Assembly: GCA_018970545.1 (NCBI GenBank) | Contig: JAGWWC010000001.1 | Location: 1-64,000, forward strand | Direction: 5' to 3' | DNA: 64,000 bases | DNA from: Betaproteobacteria bacterium | Lineage (GTDB): Bacteria > Pseudomonadota > Gammaproteobacteria > Burkholderiales > Burkholderiaceae_A | In this document: piece by piece, positions 10,604 through 19,010 of the stretch | How the letters are laid out: every line of letters starts with the position of its first letter | How positions within the stretch are numbered: position 1 is the stretch's first letter | Notes under the pieces: model-generated | The model's database searches: none | The model's input: only the letters and a program-made list of their open reading frames with translations | Told to the model about the DNA's origin: nothing | Translations under genes and position numbers: made by a program

Positions 10604-12831
10604 GTCTTGCATTGAGGGTCGCGCTGCTGCTGGTGGTGATATTGGCGGTGGTGCTGATGCTGTTGCTCGCTTCGGCAAGCTCAAGCAGCTCCGCTTTAGA
10701 CCAGTTCTATCCCTGGCTGGTGGGGGCCAGCGGTGCGATTGCTTTGGCGATGGCGGGCCTTACCATCGGTGTGGTGGTTCGGGTCTGGCGCCGCTTTAGC
10801 CGGGGCGAGTTCGGAACACGAATCATGGTTCGACTGGCCATTGCATTTGCATTAATTGGCGCCGTTCCGGTGGCGTTGGTGTCGTTCGTGTCAGCCCAGT
10901 TTCTTGCCAAAACGATCGATAGCTGGTTTAGCTATGGGGTTAATGTGGCACTTGAGTCGGGAGTTTCTTTGGGCAGAACATCATTGGAGGGGATGCAGGC
11001 AGATGCATTATCTAAGGCGAGGCGACTGGCCATCATGCTGGAGGATGTGCCAGCGGCCCAGATGATCGGCACCATCGAAAGAGTGGTCGACAGCCGTGAG
11101 GGCATTGATGTGTTGGTGATGACCGGCTCGGGCGCGGTGCTCGCGAGCCGAAGCGCAAAGCTTGGCACCCTTGTTCCCGAGTTGCCGCCGATCGAGGCCT
11201 TAAACCGTGCCCGAGTTGCGCGTCAAGCGGTGTCGGTAGAGCCGACGATGTTAGGTGCGGAGAGAGGCCTCCAGGTTCGGGCGGTTGCAATGACCAGTCG
11301 TGTATCGCCTCAGGGAGACGAGACACGTTTTGTGCAATGGGTGGAGCAGGTCCCGGCGGCGCTCGCCCGCAACCTCGAGGCCCTCAATGATGGGGTGCGT
11401 GATTATCAAGAGCTGGCGCTGGGCAAAGAGGGCTTGCGAAAGCTGTATGGCGCCACATTGGTATTAACGCTTTTGCTGGCTTTTTTCGGCGCCCTGCTCA
11501 CGGCCGTTTTGCTCAGCGGCTGGCTTGCGGGGCCGCTGCGACAGCTGGAGCGGGCCACCAAGGCGGTTGCTTCGGGAGATTATCGGCCGTTGCGGTATGA
11601 CCCCCGCTCAACCGATGAATTGAATGTGTTGGTGGGGTCGTTTAACGAAATGACGGCTCAGCTCAATGAGGCCCGCGAGCTTGCCCAGCGTAGCCGGCTG
11701 CGGCTTGAAGAATCAAATTTGTTTCTTCAACAAGTGCTGGGCCACCTTTCCGCCGGCGTGATGGTGATGGATGCCCAGTGGCGGCTCGTGGATTACAACG
11801 CTAGCGCTGAACGCATTTTGTCAGTCGATTTGGCACAGGAACGACTGCGTTCTCTCGCTTTGCTGCCCGTGGTGGGCTCTTGCAGTGATCAGCTCACGCG
11901 AGGCCTGAAAGATCGTGATGAAATTCAGTTTCAACACGAGACCGCCCAGCAGGGTGGCCGCACGCTTACGTTGCTGGTCAGCGGCTCTCGACTTCCTGGC
12001 AAGCCCGCCCAGTACGTTGTGATTTTCGATGACATTGGCGAACTCTTGGCCGCACAGCGTTCTCGAGATTTTGCGGATATGGCCCGACGACTTGCTCACG
12101 AGATCAAAAACCCGCTGACACCCATTCAACTTTCTGCCGAGCGGCTGGAGCGTCGGCTATTGGAGCGCCTTGGTCCGGAGGACGCCGAACTGCTGAGCCG
12201 ATCAACCCAAACGATTGTGGATCAGGTCACAGCGTTAAAAGCCATGGTGGATGAGTTCCGCAACTATGCCCGCCTGCCCGCACCCAACCCCGAGCCGGTC
12301 GAACTGAGCCGCCTATTGAAAGAAATCTACCCCCTCTACAGCAATGACCGTCGTATCCAGTGGCCCCAGCAGGCGGAGCAGTTCTGGGTCGCTGTCGATC
12401 GGGCCCAGCTGATTCAGGTGGTGCATAACTTGATTCAAAACGCCCAAGATGCAATCGGCGATCAGGCGGAAGGCAGTATTCGATTGGCACTGGAGTGGAC
12501 TGAACTGCCGAAAATCGTTGCTGGGGAGGACGCTTCCGATGGCCAGTGGGCGCGACTATCAGTGACCGATAGTGGCCCAGGAATAAGCGCTGACACCCGT
12601 TCTCGACTTTTCGAGCCGTATTTTACGAGCAAGGCAAAGGGCAGTGGCCTTGGGCTGGCCATTGTGAAAAAAATTGTTGAGGAAAATCACGGCCGAGTGA
12701 GCCTGATGAATCGATCTGAGCTATGGCCTTCTGGCGGAGCGGGCGCGGTCGCATGCGTCGAATTTGCGAAACTTCAAAATGCGGCCGACAATTCCGACGT
12801 GATCTCGCGCGACCAACGCCACTATGGCTGA
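10600..12831 (+). CDS. NtrY-like membrane sensor histidine kinase
   Basis: Inner-membrane histidine kinase of 743 residues. Hydrophobic segments lie near 5-25, 38-60, 75-98 and 285-310, enclosing a periplasmic sensor region (about 100-285). Then come HAMP (GPLRQLERATKAVASGDY), PAS (about 375-490), the dimerisation box ARRLAHEIKNPLTPIQLSAE with phospho-acceptor His500, and an HATPase domain with N (NLIQNAQDAIG), G1 (DSGPGIS) and G2 (GSGLGLAIVKK) boxes. The layout matches NtrY. It overlaps the DUF4390 gene by four bases and its response regulator by eight. In betaproteobacteria this pair has been tied to redox or respiratory control rather than classic nitrogen control; the signal cannot be read from sequence. 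Confidence 0.9.
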   Translation: MSLALRVALLLVVILAVVLMLLLASASSSSSALDQFYPWLVGASGAIALAMAGLTIGVVVRVWRRFSRGEFGTRIMVRLAIAFALIGAVPVALVSFVSAQFLAKTIDSWFSYGVNVALESGVSLGRTSLEGMQADALSKARRLAIMLEDVPAAQMIGTIERVVDSREGIDVLVMTGSGAVLASRSAKLGTLVPELPPIEALNRARVARQAVSVEPTMLGAERGLQVRAVAMTSRVSPQGDETRFVQWVEQVPAALARNLEALNDGVRDYQELALGKEGLRKLYGATLVLTLLLAFFGALLTAVLLSGWLAGPLRQLERATKAVASGDYRPLRYDPRSTDELNVLVGSFNEMTAQLNEARELAQRSRLRLEESNLFLQQVLGHLSAGVMVMDAQWRLVDYNASAERILSVDLAQERLRSLALLPVVGSCSDQLTRGLKDRDEIQFQHETAQQGGRTLTLLVSGSRLPGKPAQYVVIFDDIGELLAAQRSRDFADMARRLAHEIKNPLTPIQLSAERLERRLLERLGPEDAELLSRSTQTIVDQVTALKAMVDEFRNYARLPAPNPEPVELSRLLKEIYPLYSNDRRIQWPQQAEQFWVAVDRAQLIQVVHNLIQNAQDAIGDQAEGSIRLALEWTELPKIVAGEDASDGQWARLSVTDSGPGISADTRSRLFEPYFTSKAKGSGLGLAIVKKIVEENHGRVSLMNRSELWPSGGAGAVACVEFAKLQNAADNSDVISRDQRHYG

Positions 12832-13534
12832 CATCCTGATTGTTGACGACGAAATCGGCGTGCGCGAGCTGCTGAGTGAAGTCCTGCAAGATGAGGGCTA
12901 CTCGGTCTCCCTCGCGGAAAACGCTGCGCAGGCCAGGGACTTACATCTGAGTAAGCACCACGATCTCGTGCTGCTGGACATCTGGATGCCGGACATGGAC
13001 GGCGTATCGCTGCTGAAGGAATGGGCGGCCCAGCAGAGATTGACGGCCCCGGTCATCATGATGTCGGGCCATGCCACCATTGAGACGGCGGTAGAGGCCA
13101 CGCGCATCGGCGCCATTGACTTTCTTGAAAAGCCGATTGCGCTCACCAAGCTACTTCAGACCATTGAGTCTGCACTGACCCGGCGCACCAAGCCTCCCGC
13201 TTCGCCTGCCGAGCCGGTATCGGCCTATTCGATGCAGCGTGAGCCCGAGATGGAGTACGACCCGACGCCGCACCCGACGCAGTTAGCACCCAGTGCAACG
13301 CCCGTGGAAGTAGCGCGAGCACCGCTGTCGGCTCGTGAAATGGCACAACAGACGCTCGCTGCCATCGATGTTAATGCGCCATTGCGCGAGGCCCGCGATA
13401 ACTTTGAGCGGGCGTACCTGGTGTATCACCTTGAAAAAGAATCCGGCAGCATGACCCGTGTTGCAGAAAGCACAGGCCTTGAGCGGACGCATTTGTATCG
13501 AAAATTAAAGCAGCTCGGCATCGATAAGCGCTGA
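12824..13534 (+). CDS. NtrX-like response regulator without AAA+ domain
   Basis: Partner regulator of the adjacent kinase, 236 residues. The receiver domain (1-120) has the acidic pair in ILIVDDEIG, phospho-acceptor Asp52 in LVLLDIWMPDMDG, and the conserved Lys of FLEKPI. A Pro/Ala-rich linker of about 65 residues leads to a Fis-type helix-turn-helix (about 188-236, ending RVAESTGLERTHLYRKLKQLG). The central AAA+ sigma-54-activation domain of full NtrC/NtrX (GAFTGA loop, Walker motifs) is missing, so it cannot drive sigma-54 promoters by itself. Short relatives next to trkA are known in Burkholderiales, so this is probably a lineage trait and not damage. Confidence 0.9.
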   Translation: MADILIVDDEIGVRELLSEVLQDEGYSVSLAENAAQARDLHLSKHHDLVLLDIWMPDMDGVSLLKEWAAQQRLTAPVIMMSGHATIETAVEATRIGAIDFLEKPIALTKLLQTIESALTRRTKPPASPAEPVSAYSMQREPEMEYDPTPHPTQLAPSATPVEVARAPLSAREMAQQTLAAIDVNAPLREARDNFERAYLVYHLEKESGSMTRVAESTGLERTHLYRKLKQLGIDKR

Positions 13535-13549
13535 TTCATTCGGGCCGCA

Positions 13550-14941
13550 ATGAAGATCCTGATTCTGGGCGCTGGCAGGGTAGGCGCAAGCCTCGCAGAG
13601 CAGTTGGTGCTGGAGCGCAATGACATCACCGTAGTCGACACGAGCCCCGAGAGCCTTGCCGCACTCCAAGAGCGTTTTGATCTGCGCACCATTTGTGGCA
13701 ACGCGACTTCTTTGGCGGTGCTCGAGGATGCCGGCGCCCAGGATGCCGACATCTTGATCGCTGTTACCGCCGACGACGAGGTCAACTTGGTGGCCTGCGC
13801 CTTGGCCCATCGGCGATTTAATGTGCCCAAGCGTATTGCACGATTTCGCTCATCACAGTGGATTCAGAATCCTGATCTTATGGCGCCCGAGGCTTTTTCG
13901 GTCGATTTGGCAATCAGTCCAGAGCAGACGGTCACCGATTATTTAATTCGACTCATCGAAATTCCCGAGGCCTTACAGGTTATTGATTTCGTGAAGGGCG
14001 CCGTGAGCCTTGTGGCGGTGAAAGCGGATGCGGTAAGTCCGCTCGTGGGCCATCCCGTGCGTGACCTGCGTGACCATCTGCCTCATATTGAATCGCGTAT
14101 CGTCGCTATTTTTCGTGGCAATCGGGTCATCATGCCGGACGGTGACACCATGATTGAGGCCGGTGACGAAGTATTTTTTCTGGCCTCCCGCCAGCACATT
14201 CGACAGATCACCAAAGAGTTGCGCAAAGAAGCCCATGCAGTAAAGCGGATGATGATTGCCGGCGGCGGCAATATCGGCATGCGGGTGGCCCGAGGCGTTT
14301 CGGGCTATATGACGCCGAAAATCATTGAGGGTAGCCGGTCCCGGTGCACCGCCTTGGCCCAGCAACTCAGCGGCCAAGCCCTGGTGCTTCATGGCGATTC
14401 TACTGATGAGGAGCTTTTGGCCCAAGAAAATATCAGCGGCATGGACCTCTTTTTGGCCCTGACCAATGATGACGAGAACAACATCATGTCAGCGCTATTG
14501 GCCAAGAAAATGGGCGCCCGGAGGGTGATCGCCTTGATTAATCGTAGGGCCTACGCCGAGCTGATGGAGGGCGGCCAGCTTGATGTTGCGATTACCCCCT
14601 CACATGCGACGATCGGCGAGCTCTTGAAATATGTGCGGCGCGGCGATGTTGCGGCGGTCCATAGCCTGCGCCGGGGTGCGGCCGAGGCTCTGGAGATTGT
14701 GGCCCATGGCGGGAAAAGCACTTCTAAGGTGGTGGGCCGGCAGATTCAGGAAATCGATTTGCCCGCAGGCTGCAGCATCGTGGCCCTGGTCCGCAATGTT
14801 GATTCCGCCCAGCCGCAGGTGCTGATGGCGCACCACAACACGGAGATCCAAGGCGATGATCATGTGATTCTTTTTGTGGCCGATAAGCGCATGATTCCTC
14901 GGGTTGAGAAACTGTTTCAAGTGAGCGCCGGGTTTTTTTAG
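13550..14941 (+). CDS. trkA: Trk potassium uptake regulatory subunit TrkA
   Basis: Peripheral NAD-binding subunit of the Trk potassium channel. The 463-residue protein is a tandem of two RCK units, each with a Rossmann NAD-binding part (ILGAGRVGASLAEQL at about 4-18 and MIAGGGNIGMRVARG at about 230-244) and a RCK_C part. The length agrees with E. coli TrkA (458). It starts 15 bases after the response regulator and is probably the last gene of the def operon. No TrkH/TrkG gene lies in the window. Confidence 0.95.
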   Translation: MKILILGAGRVGASLAEQLVLERNDITVVDTSPESLAALQERFDLRTICGNATSLAVLEDAGAQDADILIAVTADDEVNLVACALAHRRFNVPKRIARFRSSQWIQNPDLMAPEAFSVDLAISPEQTVTDYLIRLIEIPEALQVIDFVKGAVSLVAVKADAVSPLVGHPVRDLRDHLPHIESRIVAIFRGNRVIMPDGDTMIEAGDEVFFLASRQHIRQITKELRKEAHAVKRMMIAGGGNIGMRVARGVSGYMTPKIIEGSRSRCTALAQQLSGQALVLHGDSTDEELLAQENISGMDLFLALTNDDENNIMSALLAKKMGARRVIALINRRAYAELMEGGQLDVAITPSHATIGELLKYVRRGDVAAVHSLRRGAAEALEIVAHGGKSTSKVVGRQIQEIDLPAGCSIVALVRNVDSAQPQVLMAHHNTEIQGDDHVILFVADKRMIPRVEKLFQVSAGFF

Positions 14942-14984
14942 TCATTTCCCGCAAAGGCCCGTCTGGCGTGGCTGTACGGGGTAT

Positions 14985-15061
14985 TCCCTAGGCAAAACGG
15001 CACAGGCCGGACAGGCATAATCCGGCTTCGGTTTGCCGCCTCAGCAGGCGGCGTCCCTAGG
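14985..15061 (+). promoter_or_regulatory. structured three-way-junction element in TRAP leader
   Basis: The 189-base gap between trkA and the TRAP binding-protein gene holds a compact foldable element. Two copies of TCCCTAGG (14985-14992, 15054-15061) contain the self-complementary CCTAGG and can pair with each other as a closing stem. Inside, 14993-14999 pairs with 15029-15035 (one mismatch) and is topped by a perfect 6-bp stem (15006-15011 with 15021-15026). A second arm, 15036-15041 with 15046-15051, has a four-base loop. The arms abut with almost no unpaired junction bases. No T-run follows, so it is not an ordinary terminator. I recognise no known riboswitch; a repeat element remains possible. 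Confidence 0.35.
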
Positions 15062-15130
15062 TTCGGTATCAGGCGGAAAAGGCCGCGATGATGCCGGTAA
15101 GAAAATTTCCTCAATATTCAGGAGATACGA

Positions 15131-16300
15131 ATGGCTGATGCCAAAAAAGTAAAGGCTGTTGCTTCCAAGCAGCCGACCCGTCGTAAGTTTCTTGCCGGTG
15201 CAGGTGCTGCCGGTGCTGGCGCGCTTGCATTCCCGATGATTGCAAAGTCGCAGTCGGTGACCAACTTCCGCTTCCAGTCGACCTGGCCAGCGAAAGACAT
15301 TTTCCACGAGTACGCCAACGACTTCGCCAAAAAAGTCAACGACATGACCGGCGGCGAGCTGCGTATCGAGGTGCTGCCCGCCGGCTCAGTGGTTCCGGCT
15401 TTTGGCCTGCTTGATGCAGTGAGCAAAGGCACGCTGGATGGCGGCCACGGCGTGGTGGTCTACCACTACGGCAAGAACCCCTCGCTGGCGCTCTGGGGCT
15501 CGGGCCCATCTTTTGGCATGGACGCCAACATGCTGCTGTCTTGGCACAAATACGGCGGCGGCGCCGCAATGCTCGAAGAGGTCTACAAGACCGTCGGCGC
15601 TGACGTGAAATCCTATGTGTATGGCCCAATGCCCACGCAGCCGCTAGGATGGTTCAAAAAGCCGATCACCAAGATTGAAGACATGAAGGGCATGAAATTC
15701 CGTACTGTTGGAATTTCAATTGACATGTTCACGGCCATGGGCGTTTCAGTGAACGCGCTGCCGGGCGGTGAGATTGTTCCCGCGATGGACCGTGGCCTGC
15801 TGGATGGTGCCGAGTTCAACAACGCCTCCTCTGACCGTCTGCTGGGCTTTCCTGATGTAGCGAAGATCTGCATGCTGCAGAGCTATCACCAGAATGCCGA
15901 GCAGTTCGAGATTCTGTTTAACGGCGCTAAGTATCGTGCACTGCCCGCAAAGCTTCGCGCGATCCTGGACAACACCGTTGAGGCGGCTTCGGCCGATATG
16001 TCCTGGAAAGCGGTTGATCGTTACTCTAAGGACTATATGGAAATGCAGACCCAGCAGGGCGTCAAGTTCTTCAAGACCCCCGATGCGGTCCTGCGCTCAC
16101 AGCTGCGCGTGTTTGACGAGGTGGTCAACAAGAAAGCAGCTGAGAATCCCCTGTTCAAGAAAATCGTCGAGTCGCAGCGCGCCTTTGCTGCACGTGCGGT
16201 GAAGTGGGATCTTGAGACCAACGTCCAGCGTCGGATGGCTTACGATCATTATTTCCGCCCGGCAGCAGCGCCTGCCAAGAAGGCAGAAGCCAAGAAGTAA
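15131..16300 (+). CDS. TRAP transporter substrate-binding protein (DctP family, TakP-like)
   Basis: Periplasmic solute receptor of a TRAP transporter. The 389-residue precursor has a twin-arginine signal (TRRKFLAGAGAAGAG, arginines at 17-18), so it is exported folded through Tat. The body matches the 2-oxoacid-binding TakP type: TWPAKDIFHEYANDF, VLPAGSVVPAFGLLDAVSKG, KFRTVGISIDMF with the carboxylate-binding Arg, and the GGEIVPAMDRGLLDGAEF block. The tail is Ala/Lys-rich. A strong AGGAG site (15119-15123) precedes the ATG. The substrate is probably a 2-oxoacid or similar carboxylate; this is inferred from family resemblance only. A terminator-like hairpin separates it from the permease genes. 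Confidence 0.9.
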   Translation: MADAKKVKAVASKQPTRRKFLAGAGAAGAGALAFPMIAKSQSVTNFRFQSTWPAKDIFHEYANDFAKKVNDMTGGELRIEVLPAGSVVPAFGLLDAVSKGTLDGGHGVVVYHYGKNPSLALWGSGPSFGMDANMLLSWHKYGGGAAMLEEVYKTVGADVKSYVYGPMPTQPLGWFKKPITKIEDMKGMKFRTVGISIDMFTAMGVSVNALPGGEIVPAMDRGLLDGAEFNNASSDRLLGFPDVAKICMLQSYHQNAEQFEILFNGAKYRALPAKLRAILDNTVEAASADMSWKAVDRYSKDYMEMQTQQGVKFFKTPDAVLRSQLRVFDEVVNKKAAENPLFKKIVESQRAFAARAVKWDLETNVQRRMAYDHYFRPAAAPAKKAEAKK

Positions 16301-16356
16301 GGGATGGCAGTCTAAGGCTGGCAGGGACCCAAACGGCCCGCCGCCTGCTAGCTCCC

Positions 16357-16393
16357 AACAAAAGCAGCCCACATCCTGGGCTGCTTTTGTTTT
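16357..16393 (+). terminator. intercistronic terminator/attenuator after dctP
   Basis: A perfect 15-bp inverted repeat (16357-16371 with 16377-16391, five-base loop), whose 3' arm ends in a T-rich run, lies between the binding-protein gene and the small permease gene. It is a textbook intrinsic terminator inside the operon. It probably lets the binding protein be made in excess of the membrane subunits by partial read-through, or stabilises the 3' end of the short message. Confidence 0.9.
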
Positions 16394-16425
16394 AATACGA
16401 AGTCAACCTTCGGGATTTTAAAAAA

Positions 16426-17013
16426 ATGCAAAAAATCTTCCTCACCATTGACAAAATCTCCACCTGGGTCGGACAGGCATTTTCCTGGCTGATTATTGGC
16501 CTGACGCTCCTAATTGGCTTTGAGGTCTTTTCCCGCTATGTCCTCAATAGCCCTCATGCCTGGGCCTTTGATGCCCAGATGATGCTCTACGGCACCCTGT
16601 TCATGATGGCGGGCGCCTATACCTTGGCAAAAAATGGCCACGTCCGCGGTGACATTCTTTACGGATTTTTAAAGCCGAGAACCCAGGCCATCATGGACAT
16701 GATTCTTTATATCGTGTTTTTTATTCCCGGCGTCTGTGCGCTGATCTATGCAGGCTATTTTTATGCCGCTGACTCCTGGCGCATTCTTGAGCATTCATCA
16801 ATTACCGCCGACGGCCCGCCGCTTTATCCCTTTAAAACCTTTATTCCGATCGCGGGCACCTTTCTCATTGTTCAGGGACTCGTTGAAATTCTTCGCTGTG
16901 CGGTCTGTATCAAAGAAGGCGAATGGCCGTCCCGCGAACAGGATGTGGAAGAGGTCGATGTCGATGAGCTGAAAGCGATGATTTCCCACGAGGGAGAAAC
17001 CAAAAATGCGTAA
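16426..17013 (+). CDS. TRAP transporter small permease (DctQ)
   Basis: Small four-helix membrane subunit of the TRAP transporter, 195 residues. Hydrophobic segments lie near 15-38, 50-70, 90-113 and 140-160, with the family-typical FEVFSRYVLNSPHAW after the first helix. The C-terminal 30 residues are strongly acidic (EVDVDELKAM region). It begins 35 bases after the intercistronic hairpin and overlaps the large permease gene by eight bases, so the two are translationally coupled. Confidence 0.92.
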   Translation: MQKIFLTIDKISTWVGQAFSWLIIGLTLLIGFEVFSRYVLNSPHAWAFDAQMMLYGTLFMMAGAYTLAKNGHVRGDILYGFLKPRTQAIMDMILYIVFFIPGVCALIYAGYFYAADSWRILEHSSITADGPPLYPFKTFIPIAGTFLIVQGLVEILRCAVCIKEGEWPSREQDVEEVDVDELKAMISHEGETKNA

Positions 17014-18904
17014 AGAACTTCTTTTTGGCTTCGCAATTATGGGCCTGGTGGTGCTGGCCACACTGGCCTTCATGCCCTGGGGCAATCTTGAGTCGGGCCA
17101 CGTTGGGCTTTTAATGCTTGCCCTTGTTGTGGTGGCCATCATGCTCGGCTTTCCGACCGCCTTCACACTGATGGGCATGGGCGTGATCTTCACGTTCTTT
17201 GCCTATTATTTTCGCGATCCTAATCTTGCGCTTACCAATACCCTCACTCTGATGGTCCAGCGGACCTATGGCGTGATGACCAATGATGTGCTGATTGCGA
17301 TTCCGCTTTTCGTGTTCATGGGTTACTTGGTTGAGCGGGCCAACCTGATTGAAAAGCTATTTAGATCGTTGCATCTAGCGCTCGTGCGAGTGCCGGGATC
17401 GCTGGCCGTTGCAACGATCTTTACTTGTGCCGTGTTCGCAACTGCCACCGGAATTGTGGGTGCCGTAGTGACGCTGATGGGCCTACTCGCCCTGCCACAG
17501 ATGCTGAAAAGCGGCTATGACATTCGCGTCTCAGCGGGTGCAATCACTGCAGGCGGAACACTCGGTATTTTGATTCCGCCTTCGGTCATGTTGATTGTGT
17601 ATGGCGCAACTGCTGGCGTCTCTGTTGTGCAGTTATATGCCGGCGCGTTTTTCCCCGGCATCATGCTGGCGGGGCTTTATATCCTGTATGTCATTTTGGT
17701 AGCCAAGATTAAACCGGCCTCGATGCCGCCGCTCGCTGAAGAGGAACGTAGGATCGATCTGCCGCAAGCCTATGAAAAAATGCGCCGGGCGTTTAGTGAT
17801 CGGGTGCTGCCGTCCTTGGCTCGTGGCTTTGTTGGCGCGAGCAATGCTGGCGTATCAGTTGGCCAGGTGATTAAAACTGCGATCGTGGCGCTTTTGCCGG
17901 CCATATTTTTTGCGCTCTTTATGGGATTTTTGTATTCGGTGGTGACAGCGCCTGCCAAGATCGATGAGGCTGCAGGTCTCATGGAAATGGGTATCGGCGT
18001 GGACGCCCCCGCCGAAGAAGTCGACGAAGAGGCCGAGGAAGAGCTGGTTGAGATGGGCGCGAATTCCTCTTCCCCCGCGCAGGCAAAAGAGGAGGCAGCG
18101 CCTGCTGCGAGTGACGCCGCCCAACCCGATGCGCCACCTGCCGAGCGTCAACCGGCACCGAATTGGTATTGGTGGATGCTGGGCGTTGGGTCGGTGCTGG
18201 GCGTTGCGTTTTACGCCATCTTTACCTGGGCAAGGCTTGAGATCTTCAAGATGTTGTTGGGCTCATTTTTTCCATTGGCGGTGCTCATTCTTGCGGTACT
18301 GGGCTCGATCGTGTTCGGCCTGGCTACGCCCACCGAGGCGGCCGCCGTGGGAGCGATCGGCGGGGCCTTGTTGGCTGCCGCCTATCGCAGGCTGAATTAC
18401 CACGTTGTGAAGGAGTCGGTCTTCTTGACGGGCAAGACGAGCGCCATGGTCTGCTGGCTTTTTGTGGGGTCCTCAATTTTCTCCGCTGCCTTTGCGCTCT
18501 TGGGCGGCCAGGAGCTGGTCGAGAAGTGGGTATTGGGCCTTGGGCTAACGCCGATTCAGTTTTTAATTCTTTCTCAGGTCATTATCTTTTTGCTGGGTTG
18601 GCCCTTGGAGTGGACTGAAATCATTGTGATCTTTATGCCGATTTTTATTCCGCTTCTGGATAATTTCGGAATTGATCCTTTGTTCTTCGGGCTTTTGGTC
18701 GCACTTAACCTGCAGACGGCATTCTTGTCTCCGCCGGTGGCAATGTCTGCGTTTTACTTAAAAGGTGTTGCGCCCCCGCATGTCACGCTCAATCAAATTT
18801 TCGCAGGCATGCTGCCCTTTATGGGCATACAGGTGATTGCCGTGGTGCTGCTTTATGTTTTCCCGGCCATTGGCATGTGGCTGCCGACAGTGTTGTATCG
18901 CTAG
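17006..18904 (+). CDS. TRAP transporter large permease (DctM) with acidic insert
   Basis: Main membrane subunit of the sodium-coupled TRAP transporter. The usual DctM length is about 430 residues; this one has 632. The conserved core is split: the first part holds FTLMGMGVIFTFFAYYF, GIVGAVVTLMGLLALP and GGTLGILIPPSVMLIVYG; the second holds VFGLATPTEAAAVGAIGG, LGWPLEWTEIIVIFMPIF and FLSPPVAMSAFYLKG. Between them are extra membrane segments (about 290-315 and 388-410) flanking a soluble stretch at about 330-388 that is first very Glu/Asp-rich, then Ala/Pro-rich. Longer DctM proteins exist among TakP-type systems as far as I recall, so the expansion may be family-typical; the acidic stretch is its most unusual part. 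Confidence 0.92.
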   Translation: MRKELLFGFAIMGLVVLATLAFMPWGNLESGHVGLLMLALVVVAIMLGFPTAFTLMGMGVIFTFFAYYFRDPNLALTNTLTLMVQRTYGVMTNDVLIAIPLFVFMGYLVERANLIEKLFRSLHLALVRVPGSLAVATIFTCAVFATATGIVGAVVTLMGLLALPQMLKSGYDIRVSAGAITAGGTLGILIPPSVMLIVYGATAGVSVVQLYAGAFFPGIMLAGLYILYVILVAKIKPASMPPLAEEERRIDLPQAYEKMRRAFSDRVLPSLARGFVGASNAGVSVGQVIKTAIVALLPAIFFALFMGFLYSVVTAPAKIDEAAGLMEMGIGVDAPAEEVDEEAEEELVEMGANSSSPAQAKEEAAPAASDAAQPDAPPAERQPAPNWYWWMLGVGSVLGVAFYAIFTWARLEIFKMLLGSFFPLAVLILAVLGSIVFGLATPTEAAAVGAIGGALLAAAYRRLNYHVVKESVFLTGKTSAMVCWLFVGSSIFSAAFALLGGQELVEKWVLGLGLTPIQFLILSQVIIFLLGWPLEWTEIIVIFMPIFIPLLDNFGIDPLFFGLLVALNLQTAFLSPPVAMSAFYLKGVAPPHVTLNQIFAGMLPFMGIQVIAVVLLYVFPAIGMWLPTVLYR

Positions 18905-18936
18905 GCCCACATCCCAAAAAATAGAAGGTGTATCTT

Positions 18937-18965
18937 AGGGGGCTGGTTGACCAGCCCCCTTTTTA
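18937..18965 (+). terminator. terminator of the TRAP operon
   Basis: A perfect 10-bp GC-rich stem (18937-18946 with 18951-18960, loop TTGA) is followed directly by TTTTATTT. It is a strong Rho-independent terminator for the plus strand, 32 bases after the dctM stop. The minus-strand MFS gene converges on it, but the T-run favours the plus strand. The remaining bases to 19010 show nothing further. Confidence 0.93.
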
Positions 18966-19010
18966 TTTGGATATGCTTAATCACGATGCTACTGGGCCGG
19001 CTTAAGCTGA

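Noticed and set aside
14985-15061. tRNA gene (length about 77 bases, cloverleaf-like)
   Set aside because: It lacks a 7-bp acceptor stem, the T-loop TTCGA-type motif and an anticodon arm; the fold has two arms plus a closing stem.
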